The position numbers and the translations under genes were made by a program. A stretch of DNA of 22,374 nt from DASTDY01 sp035478375 (GTDB taxonomy: Bacteria > Patescibacteriota > Saccharimonadia > Saccharimonadales > EFPC-124), in the NCBI GenBank assembly GCA_035478375.1, contig DATIJQ010000060.1:1-22374 (forward strand). Direction: 5' to 3'. Under the pieces are notes generated by a model. The model worked only from the letters and a program-made list of their open reading frames with translations, made no database searches and was not told the DNA's origin. This document shows, one piece after another, positions 1-5,841 of this stretch. The number at the start of each line of letters is the position of its first letter. Within the stretch, counting starts at the first letter, position 1.

Positions 1-216
1 AAACTTCGTCAAAACACCGCCGATCCGCTGCAGATGTACTTGGCCGACACCATGACTGTAGCTGCGAGTTTGGCCGGCATTCCGGCATACAGCATTCCAG
101 CCGGTGTTGATAAAAACAACTTGCCAATTGGCCTGCAACTAATTGGTGCGCAATGCAGCGACGAGCTACTATTTGCCGCCGCCAGCCAGCTCAACCAGGA
201 GAAAGCTCGTGAGTAA
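1..216 (+). CDS. gatA: Asp-tRNA(Asn)/Glu-tRNA(Gln) amidotransferase subunit A, C-terminal fragment
   Basis: This is the last 71 residues of GatA, cut by the left window edge. GatA is the amidase subunit of GatCAB, which converts mischarged Glu-tRNA(Gln) or Asp-tRNA(Asn) to the correct species in the cytoplasm. The visible part carries the family's C-terminal signature: DPLQMYLADTMTV, then LAGIPAYSIPAG and NLPIGLQLIGAQ, matching the usual DPLxMYLxDxxTVxxNLAGxPAxSxP...LPxGLQ pattern. The Ser-Ser-Lys catalytic part lies outside the window. The TAA stop overlaps the GTG start of the next gene by 8 nt, and gatB follows that gene, so the three are probably co-transcribed. Identification is firm; only the upstream limits are unknown. 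Confidence 0.93.
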   Translation, partial: KLRQNTADPLQMYLADTMTVAASLAGIPAYSIPAGVDKNNLPIGLQLIGAQCSDELLFAAASQLNQEKARE

Positions 217-625
217 TTTACCGCTTATTATCCTCGCCATTGTTTTGGTGATCGCCGTCGTTTTCTTTTTTGCAATTGGCGGTCTCAACAAAAAACGCAG
301 CGGCCTTGATCATGCCTACTTCCAAAAACAATGGCAGGCGATCGAAGGTTTTAAAGCCAACGGTTCCGCCGGTTGGCAAGTCGCTATTTTTGAAGCCGAC
401 AAATTGCTTGACTACGCCCTAAAAGCCCGCAGTTATAGTGGCGAAACAATGGGCGAGCGGCTCAAAAGCGCCAACCGCAGTTTTATGAACAGCAACAATG
501 TGTGGCAAGCTCACAAATTACGCAACCGCCTGGCGCACGAGCAAAATGTCCAGCTAAATAGCATTGCCGTGGACCAAGCCTTGCGTGCGTTTAAAGCTGC
601 ACTCAAAGATCTGGGAGCCTTATGA
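209..625 (+). CDS. Membrane-anchored HEPN-like small protein
   Basis: Product of 138 residues with no family name I can give with certainty. I chose GTG at 209 because AGGAGA lies at 197-202 and because this start overlaps the gatA stop, as in a coupled operon; TTG at 143 would run deep into gatA. Residues about 4-24 form one hydrophobic helix followed by KKR, so an N-terminal anchor with the rest cytoplasmic is likely. The soluble part (about 32-138) looks all-helical and contains WQVAIFEADKLLDYALK and then LRNRLAHE, with R105 and H110 giving an Rx4H motif. That layout resembles HEPN domains, many of which are RNases. The TGA stop overlaps the gatB ATG (ATGA). The HEPN reading is inference from motif and layout only. 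Confidence 0.75.
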   Translation: MSNLPLIILAIVLVIAVVFFFAIGGLNKKRSGLDHAYFQKQWQAIEGFKANGSAGWQVAIFEADKLLDYALKARSYSGETMGERLKSANRSFMNSNNVWQAHKLRNRLAHEQNVQLNSIAVDQALRAFKAALKDLGAL

Positions 626-2100
626 TTACTAAAGAAATTTTAGACAGCTACCAACCAACTATCGGTATTGAATGCCACGTGCAGTTCAACACCAAAACTA
701 AGTTATTTTCGGGGGCCGACAACAATGACCGTGATAAATCGCCCAACACCGTCACCTCGCCGTTATGCTTTGGCCTGCCAGGTACATTGCCAGTTTTGAA
801 CGAACAAGCCGTCGAACTGGCTATAAAAGCGGGCATTGCCATGAATGCCAAAATCGCCTTGGTCAGCAGCTTTGATCGCAAGCACTATTTTTACCCAGAC
901 TTGCCAAAGGGCTACCAAATTACGCAGCTGTATCGACCGATTGTACTTGCTGGGCACCTAGATGTGCCGCTCCAAGACGGCTCGCTTAAGGTCCGCATCC
1001 ACCATGCTCATTTAGAAGAAGACGCCGGCAAATCAACTCACCCAGCCGGCGCCGATTACACTTTAGTTGACTACAACCGCGCTGGTACACCACTGCTAGA
1101 AATCGTCAGCGAACCCGACATGCACACCGCGGCCGAAGCCAAAGCCTACGCCCAAGAATTGTACTTGTTAATGAAATACGCCGGCGTGACCAACGGTGAT
1201 TTATCGCGTGGCAATATGCGCTTTGACGTCAATGTGTCGGTGGCTAAAAAAGGCGCTAGCGAACTTGGTACACGGTCAGAAACTAAAAATTTAAACTCAT
1301 TCCGCTCAGTCGAACGCGCGGTCGAATTTGAAGTTCAGCGCCAGATCGAGTTACTCGAAAAGGGCGAAAAGATCGTCCAAGAAACACGCGGCTGGAACGA
1401 AGCCAAACAAAAGACCACCCCACAACGCAGCAAAGAAGACGCTCAGGACTACCGTTATTTCCCTGAGCCAGACGTACCACCAATCGAACTGACGCAAACG
1501 CGGGTTGACGGCATCGCCGCCGCCATGCCACAATTGCCACCGGCGCTGCGTAGCACCATCCAAACCCACGGTATCGACCCACAAACCGCCGAAACGCTTA
1601 TTTTGCGCGACGCATTAACAGGTACGACCTATGTGCAGACCGTTTTGGCACAACCAAGTGACGACGCCGTAAAATTTGCTGCTAACTATATTGCCAACCG
1701 CGATGTCGCCTACGTCGAAGCGCAAATAAAAGACAGTAAACCAGTAGGCGAATTACCAAGCGCCGATAGTTTTGCTGCCGTTTTTGCTATGCGCCAAGCC
1801 GGTGAGCTCAGTAGCAACAACGCCGATGCGCTTTTAGCCGAACTTCGCCACAAACCCGGCGCTAATGCTAAAAATCTAGCAGAACAATTAGGCTTTTTGC
1901 AGGAAAATGACGAAGCCGCCATCGACGCAATCGTCAGTACTGTGCTAAGCGAACCCGCCAACAAACAAGCGGCCGAAGACGTTAAAAGCGGTCAAATGAA
2001 AGCAATAGGATTTTTGGTCGGACAAGCCATGAAGGCCAGTAAAGGCCAAGCGAACCCCGCCAAGCTGAGTGAATTAATTCGTAAACAACTTGGGGTCTAA
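622..2100 (+). CDS. gatB: Asp-tRNA(Asn)/Glu-tRNA(Gln) amidotransferase subunit B
   Basis: Full-length GatB, 492 residues, close to the usual 475-500. GatB binds the mischarged tRNA and, with GatA supplying ammonia, activates and amidates the carboxyl group to make Gln-tRNA(Gln) or Asn-tRNA(Asn). The N-terminal cradle starts with PTIGIECHVQ and includes FYPDLPKGYQITQL. The GatB signature DYNRAGTPLLEIVSEPD starts at residue 150. RGNMRFDVNVSV and GTRSETKNLNSFR follow, then the helical YqeY-like tail with GFLVGQAMKASKGQANP near the C-terminus. The start is ATG at 622 with GGGAG at 613-617. It overlaps the preceding gene by 4 nt, and galU begins 15 nt after its stop. Confidence 0.97.
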   Translation: MITKEILDSYQPTIGIECHVQFNTKTKLFSGADNNDRDKSPNTVTSPLCFGLPGTLPVLNEQAVELAIKAGIAMNAKIALVSSFDRKHYFYPDLPKGYQITQLYRPIVLAGHLDVPLQDGSLKVRIHHAHLEEDAGKSTHPAGADYTLVDYNRAGTPLLEIVSEPDMHTAAEAKAYAQELYLLMKYAGVTNGDLSRGNMRFDVNVSVAKKGASELGTRSETKNLNSFRSVERAVEFEVQRQIELLEKGEKIVQETRGWNEAKQKTTPQRSKEDAQDYRYFPEPDVPPIELTQTRVDGIAAAMPQLPPALRSTIQTHGIDPQTAETLILRDALTGTTYVQTVLAQPSDDAVKFAANYIANRDVAYVEAQIKDSKPVGELPSADSFAAVFAMRQAGELSSNNADALLAELRHKPGANAKNLAEQLGFLQENDEAAIDAIVSTVLSEPANKQAAEDVKSGQMKAIGFLVGQAMKASKGQANPAKLSELIRKQLGV

Positions 2101-2115
2101 CCCCGGAGAAACACC

Positions 2116-3012
2116 ATGACAAAATTACCAACCAAAGCTGTTATTGCTGCCGCCGGTTTTGGCACGCGCTTTTTGCCACAGACTAAAGCCATGCCAAAAG
2201 AAATGCTGCCATTAGTCGACAAGCCGATTATTCAGCATGTTGTCGAAGAGCTCGTATCTGTCGGCATTAAAGACATTATTATTGTCACCGGTCAGGCTAA
2301 GCGTGCTATTGAAGACCATTTTGATTCGCCAACCGAAGACTTAGTCGCCAACCTCCGCATGGGCGGTCCCAAAAAAGAACCGCTGCTTAAAATGGTCCAA
2401 GATGTATCACAAATGGCCAACTTTGTGTATGTACGCCAAAAAGGACCATATGGTAATGGTACGCCGCTGCTTAACGTCGAGCATTTAATTGGCGACGAAC
2501 CGTTTATTTACACCTGGAGCGACGATTTTATTGATTCCACGCCAGTGCGTTTTAAACAAATTATAGATTTATACGACAAATACCAAGCGCCAGTACTAGC
2601 TGGTATTCGCGCCAAAACAGATGCCGATTACGGTCGTTATGGTTTTGCTGCAGGTAAAGAAGTCGAACCTGGCGTCATTGACTGCGACGCAATAATCGAA
2701 AAACCAGGTAAAGATAACGCCCCATCTGACCTCGCTACCGTTAGCGGTTTTTTGTTCACACCTGACATTTTTGACTACCTACACAAAGCCCAGACTACCA
2801 TGGCCCAAGGTGCCGAGCTTTATTACAATGACGCACTTAAGCTCATGCTTAAAGACGGCAAAAAACTCATCGCCGCCGAAATCAAAAACGGCCGCTACTA
2901 TGACGCCGGCGACAAACTAGAATACATGAAAACCGTCGTCGATTTTGCTTTGCGCCGCGACGACATTGGCGACGCTTTCCGCGAACACCTTAAGCAAGCT
3001 ATCTACGAGTAG
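2116..3012 (+). CDS. galU: UTP-glucose-1-phosphate uridylyltransferase
   Basis: Product of 298 residues, normal for bacterial GalU. It makes UDP-glucose from UTP and glucose-1-phosphate, a precursor for cell-surface glycans and glycolipids. The nucleotide-binding motif is AAGFGTRFLPQTKAMPKEML (residues 12-31), followed by VDKPIIQHVVEE. IVTGQAKRAIEDHFD and ARVGKxD-like family regions appear further on, with AIIEKPG and a C-terminal NGRYYDAGDKLEYMKT region. The start ATG 2116 has GGAG at 2105-2108. Being 15 nt after gatB, it is probably co-transcribed with the gat genes, though an internal promoter cannot be excluded. A later - strand operon (14874-17403) holds sugar-handling genes that could use its product. 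Confidence 0.95.
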   Translation: MTKLPTKAVIAAAGFGTRFLPQTKAMPKEMLPLVDKPIIQHVVEELVSVGIKDIIIVTGQAKRAIEDHFDSPTEDLVANLRMGGPKKEPLLKMVQDVSQMANFVYVRQKGPYGNGTPLLNVEHLIGDEPFIYTWSDDFIDSTPVRFKQIIDLYDKYQAPVLAGIRAKTDADYGRYGFAAGKEVEPGVIDCDAIIEKPGKDNAPSDLATVSGFLFTPDIFDYLHKAQTTMAQGAELYYNDALKLMLKDGKKLIAAEIKNGRYYDAGDKLEYMKTVVDFALRRDDIGDAFREHLKQAIYE

Positions 3013-3020
3013 TAAAAAAT

Positions 3021-3052
3021 TTTACATCCTAACAGCCCATTCAGTGTATACT
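3021..3052 (+). promoter_or_regulatory. Candidate promoter for the GlsB-like gene
   Basis: TTTACA at 3021-3026 and TATACT at 3047-3052, with a 20-nt spacer that is longer than ideal. The -10 box is strong (5/6) and lies 32 nt before the start codon, leaving room for the AAGGAG site at 3072-3077. It would separate the envelope-gene cluster from galU. Confidence 0.5.
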
Positions 3053-3084
3053 AAGCTTAAACATTAAGTGGAAGGAGCACATAT

Positions 3085-3345
3085 ATGGGAATCATCGGTT
3101 GGATCGTCTTAGGTGGCTTAGCGGGTTGGATCGCTTCAATTATAATGGGCAAAAACGCGTCAATGGGCATTTTTGCTAATATTATCGTGGGTATTATTGG
3201 CGCGTTAATTGGTGGCTTTTTGTTCAATCTTATTGGCGGGGCAGATATTACTGGCTTTAATTTGTGGAGTTTGTTTGTTGCCGTTGTTGGTTCGGTTATT
3301 CTACTTGGTATTGTCCGGTTATTTAGTAGTGGCTCCAAAGCTTAA
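3085..3345 (+). CDS. GlsB/YeaQ/YmgE-family (transglycosylase-associated) small membrane protein
   Basis: Product of 86 residues, typical for this family. It reads as three hydrophobic segments rich in glycine: residues about 3-22, 27-50 and 58-80. Family features are the opening IIGWIVLGGLAGWIAS, the central NIIVGIIGALIGGFLF and a short polar tail. These proteins sit in the cytoplasmic membrane and are commonly stress-associated; the name transglycosylase-associated is historical and no catalytic activity is implied. A clear AAGGAG at 3072-3077 precedes ATG 3085. It heads a run of four small envelope genes on the same strand. Identification at family level is firm; function is not known. Confidence 0.9.
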   Translation: MGIIGWIVLGGLAGWIASIIMGKNASMGIFANIIVGIIGALIGGFLFNLIGGADITGFNLWSLFVAVVGSVILLGIVRLFSSGSKA

Positions 3346-3349
3346 CTTT

Positions 3350-3358
3350 TGTTATACT
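3350..3358 (+). promoter_or_regulatory. Extended -10 promoter for the DUF948-like gene
   Basis: TGTTATACT is a TGn-extended -10 box lying just after the GlsB-like stop. No good -35 is visible, as expected for extended -10 promoters. Transcription would start near 3365, giving a leader of about 17 nt before ATG 3382 with no Shine-Dalgarno site. Confidence 0.55.
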
Positions 3359-3381
3359 ACTAATAGTAATCGGTACACACT

Positions 3382-3651
3382 ATGACTGCTTCAGAAATTC
3401 TTGTTATTTTTCTCTCCGTTGCACTTGCACTATTCTTGGTACTTGCCATAATTTTGGTTATTTACCTCATTGTTATCGCCAAACGCATTAAAGAGGTGGC
3501 CGAAACCGCGGAGCGCACCGTCGCCCATTTCGAAGGTCTGGCCGCTATGGTCAGCAAAGCTGCCGCGCCTGCCGTTGTGTCTAAATTTGTTATTGATACA
3601 CTTGGGCGGTTCATGAAGCGTAATAATAAGAATGAGGAGGACGAGCAATGA
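3382..3651 (+). CDS. DUF948-like single-span membrane protein
   Basis: Product of 89 residues. Residues about 5-33 are a long hydrophobic helix (ILVIFLSVALALFLVLAII), followed by a basic turn (AKRIK) and an amphipathic stretch (KEVAETAERTVAHFEGLAAM) with an acidic tail. This layout is like the DUF948/YtxG-type proteins that usually sit beside YtxH proteins, as happens here. I see no enzyme motif. No Shine-Dalgarno site precedes ATG 3382; an extended -10 lies 24 nt upstream. The TGA stop overlaps the ytxH-like ATG (ATGA at 3648-3651), indicating translational coupling. The DUF948 label is by resemblance and context. Confidence 0.8.
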   Translation: MTASEILVIFLSVALALFLVLAIILVIYLIVIAKRIKEVAETAERTVAHFEGLAAMVSKAAAPAVVSKFVIDTLGRFMKRNNKNEEDEQ

Positions 3652-4037
3652 GTAAACGCCGTTTTGGACTAGGAATTATACTTGGAGCAATTGTTGGTGT
3701 AGTGACAGGCGTTTTGGCTGCGCCAAAGAGTGGTAAAGAAACCCGTGAAGAAATCAAAAACAAGGCCATGGAAGCCAAAGGTCGCGCTGGCGAAGCCGCC
3801 AAACAAGCCAACGCATTTGTTGATGGTGCTCGCCATAAGGCCGACGATTTTGTTGACGAAGCCAAGCACCGCGCCGACGACTTAACCGGTCGTGCCGACA
3901 GAGTAGCTGACGACGCTAAAGACAAAGCTCACGACATGAATAAAAAAGCGCAAAAAGCTGCAGACGACGCGAAGTCCGCTGTAGATAAAGCCGCCAAAGA
4001 CGCTAAAAAAGAGATCGATAAAGCTGCACGCAGCTAG
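3648..4037 (+). CDS. YtxH-domain protein with LEA-like 11-residue repeats
   Basis: Product of 129 residues. The N-terminus is a classic YtxH domain: a glycine-rich membrane helix (residues about 7-24) followed by APKSGKETREEIKNKA, close to the family's APKSGKExRxxI motif. From residue 63 the protein becomes a highly charged amphipathic helix in 11-residue steps: HKADDFVDEAK, HRADDLTGRAD, RVADDAKDKAH and three more to residue 128, rich in Ala, Asp and Lys and free of Cys, Trp and Pro. This resembles group 3 LEA or apolipoprotein-type helices. GAGGAGG at 3634-3640 precedes ATG 3648. It is coupled to the gene before it. A structural or stress-protective envelope role is inference. Confidence 0.88.
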   Translation: MSKRRFGLGIILGAIVGVVTGVLAAPKSGKETREEIKNKAMEAKGRAGEAAKQANAFVDGARHKADDFVDEAKHRADDLTGRADRVADDAKDKAHDMNKKAQKAADDAKSAVDKAAKDAKKEIDKAARS

Positions 4038-4051
4038 GTTGGGCCACGTGT

Positions 4052-4330
4052 ATGGGCGTTAAAAGAGTCGCCAAAGCTATTACCGATGACCAAGTCCGCC
4101 AAGCGCCGCGGGCTGTGTTAGAAGATTTATTCGACGATTTTTACAATCATCGTCGCCAGGTGTATGCCATGAATTTTTATCGTGGCATATTCTTTGGTTT
4201 GGGCAGTCTTATTGGTGGTACTATTGTGGTCGCACTGCTACTTTGGCTATTGTCGGCATTACAGTACGTGCCGTTTTTACAAGGCATAGTCGACGCTGCG
4301 CAGCATTCGTTGCAGCATCCGCCAAGATAA
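4052..4330 (+). CDS. DUF5665-like membrane protein
   Basis: Product of 92 residues. A polar N-terminus (about 1-35, with VLEDLFDDFYNHRRQVY) leads into NFYRGIFFGLGSLIGGTIV and one long hydrophobic segment (about 42-70), then a short His-rich tail. The FxRGxxxGLGxxIG pattern before the membrane helix is what I associate with DUF5665 proteins. It starts 15 nt after the ytxH-like stop, with only weak purine-rich sequence upstream of ATG 4052. It closes the small envelope cluster. A 6-bp hairpin (4343-4359, GCCGGA/TCCGGC) lies just after the stop but has no T-run. Function unknown. Confidence 0.75.
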   Translation: MGVKRVAKAITDDQVRQAPRAVLEDLFDDFYNHRRQVYAMNFYRGIFFGLGSLIGGTIVVALLLWLLSALQYVPFLQGIVDAAQHSLQHPPR

Positions 4331-4367
4331 GGTCAGGTTAGTGCCGGATACGCTCCGGCGGGCGGTC

Positions 4368-5717
4368 TTACATCGTCTCATCTCGTAGTTTCAGCATAGC
4401 TGTGTGGACATCAGACCAGGATCTGACGCCTGCGACACGCTTGATTGCTTCGGGGTCTGGTAAATCCTTGCTAGATTTGAAACTGTTTGCTCGCGGTGGC
4501 GTTACGCCGTTGAATTCAGCAAAGTAAATCGCCAATATGTCTGCTGTACTGTAATGGTACTCGCGAATTGGTTCTATGCCGACTTTGCGTAGGATTTTAT
4601 TCCACGACGTCGTTTCAAACACCCGCATAATGCTACGTGAGCTGACAGTTAGCGTGTCGGCATCAAATGCCTTAATAGAGGGCGTCTTCCCGTGCCGCAC
4701 GACGTAGTTTTTAAGCTGAGAGGCTGCCTGCGCTTTCGTGAAGTTGCGGCTACCACGGCCACGCTGTAAGATCGAGTCACCAAGGTTCACATTAACCCAT
4801 GCATCGCCTTTTTCTTCGGTGATCGCAGTCTGAACTTGGTCTGCAAACCTCGTGACCAGACTGGCACTTGCGCTTGACTGGGTAACGCAAAAGACGTGGA
4901 GTGGCGCTGTTGTCGTCGGCTGTAATGCGCATGCCAAATGCTTTTCTGCTACTGAGCTGGTATTAACAAGAATCAGCTGGTCAGGCGACGACACTTGTCT
5001 GTCATATGACGACGATTCAATAAAAGTCAGAGCGCGCTTGCCTAAAAGACTAACGAGCTTTGCATGGCGGTCGCGGGCCTCGTTGTCCTCAAAGATTATA
5101 TGCGTAGTGCTAGGCCTAAATTGTGCTAATCGCGTTCGTACATGCCTTACGATTTCTTGCGCGCCAGCAACGTGCGTAGCCGAATATTCAAGTGGCCGCA
5201 AGTAGCCTAGCGCGAGAGCTCTTGCTAGCGTAAGCTCAACGATTGGTGGTCCGTAAAACGCAGTAATGGCAGACGAGTAATCTTTCTTCATTATGCGCCG
5301 CTCTGTCAGCCCAAGCAAAGTTGCTGAACCGAGCAATTGTTCTAGGCGCGGAATGTATTCAAGGGTTTTAGGCAGGCCTGATTCGTCTACCACAATGTGT
5401 CGAAAAGCTCGATTGTCGACGCTATTCAGTGATTGCGGATCTGCCGACAAAAGCAGTGTGATTGGCGTGTCGGGTCGTTCGTCGCCCTTGACGCGCCAAA
5501 CACCCAGACCAAACAGTGTAGTTAGTGCTTCTTTCCAACCTCGCAACGCACTTTTGTTGTGGCATACAACTAGCACACGGCCTGAGCGCATCCTTTGCCC
5601 AATCAAAAAAGCGCCTGTGGTGCGGCGCCCCAAGCCAACTGACATGACTAATTGCTGGCGACCGGGATCTTGTGCTAGGGTCTGCAAACACATACGTTGG
5701 TAGTCGTAAGGTTTCAT
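4368..5717 (-). CDS. Degenerate SF2 helicase-like protein with two homing-endonuclease-associated repeats
   Basis: Product of 449 residues from ATG at 5717; an upstream extension to 5858 would overlap dnaE and lacks support. The N-terminal half follows the order of a restriction/DEAD-type helicase: YDYQRMCLQTLA (Q-motif-like, 4-15), SVGLGRRTTGA where the GxGKT loop should be (26-36, Lys replaced by Arg), HIVVDESGL for motif II (107-115) and LLGLTERR in place of the TATP motif (134-141). The second lobe (about 205-295) has no recognisable Arg-finger motif VI. The C-terminus holds two copies of a helix-turn repeat (about 328-380 and 390-443): GKTPSIKAF...SWNKILRKVG and VTPPRANSF...RSWSDVHTAM, resembling the HNH_repeat family. 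ATP hydrolysis is doubtful, so a DNA-binding or scaffold role is inferred. It is divergent from dnaE. Confidence 0.85.
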   Translation of the reverse strand: MKPYDYQRMCLQTLAQDPGRQQLVMSVGLGRRTTGAFLIGQRMRSGRVLVVCHNKSALRGWKEALTTLFGLGVWRVKGDERPDTPITLLLSADPQSLNSVDNRAFRHIVVDESGLPKTLEYIPRLEQLLGSATLLGLTERRIMKKDYSSAITAFYGPPIVELTLARALALGYLRPLEYSATHVAGAQEIVRHVRTRLAQFRPSTTHIIFEDNEARDRHAKLVSLLGKRALTFIESSSYDRQVSSPDQLILVNTSSVAEKHLACALQPTTTAPLHVFCVTQSSASASLVTRFADQVQTAITEEKGDAWVNVNLGDSILQRGRGSRNFTKAQAASQLKNYVVRHGKTPSIKAFDADTLTVSSRSIMRVFETTSWNKILRKVGIEPIREYHYSTADILAIYFAEFNGVTPPRANSFKSSKDLPDPEAIKRVAGVRSWSDVHTAMLKLRDETM

Positions 5718-5754
5718 GTTTCCCCCGGGAGATGTTAACGTGCAAACGCCTGCC

Positions 5755-5783
5755 ATTTTATAACGCTTTCGCGGCCACTGCAA
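5755..5783 (-). promoter_or_regulatory. Candidate promoter for the helicase-like gene
   Basis: On the - strand, TTGCAG (5783-5778), a 17-nt spacer, then TAAAAT (5760-5755). Transcription would begin near 5748, giving a leader of about 30 nt with a G-run (GGGGGAA) just before ATG 5717. It is divergent from the dnaE promoter about 30 bp away. Confidence 0.45.
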
Positions 5784-5806
5784 TACTAAAAATTCTCGCC
5801 ACAAAA

Positions 5807-5815
5807 TGCTATACT
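5807..5815 (+). promoter_or_regulatory. Extended -10 promoter for dnaE
   Basis: TGCTATACT, a TGn-extended -10 box with no good -35. Transcription would start near 5822, and the AAAGGAGGGG Shine-Dalgarno sequence at 5827-5836 then precedes GTG 5842. The same TGCTATACTT decamer occurs before rnhB. Confidence 0.6.
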
Positions 5816-5841
5816 TTAAATAACAAAAAGGAGGGGTAAAA

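Noticed and set aside
3356..3369. TACTA/TAGTA inverted repeat near the DUF948-like promoter as an operator
   Set aside because: A 5-bp arm pair in AT-rich DNA is expected by chance and overlaps the -10 box only loosely.
4343..4359. GCCGGA/TCCGGC hairpin between the DUF5665-like and helicase-like genes, considered as a terminator
   Set aside because: The stem is only 6 bp and no T-run follows on either strand.
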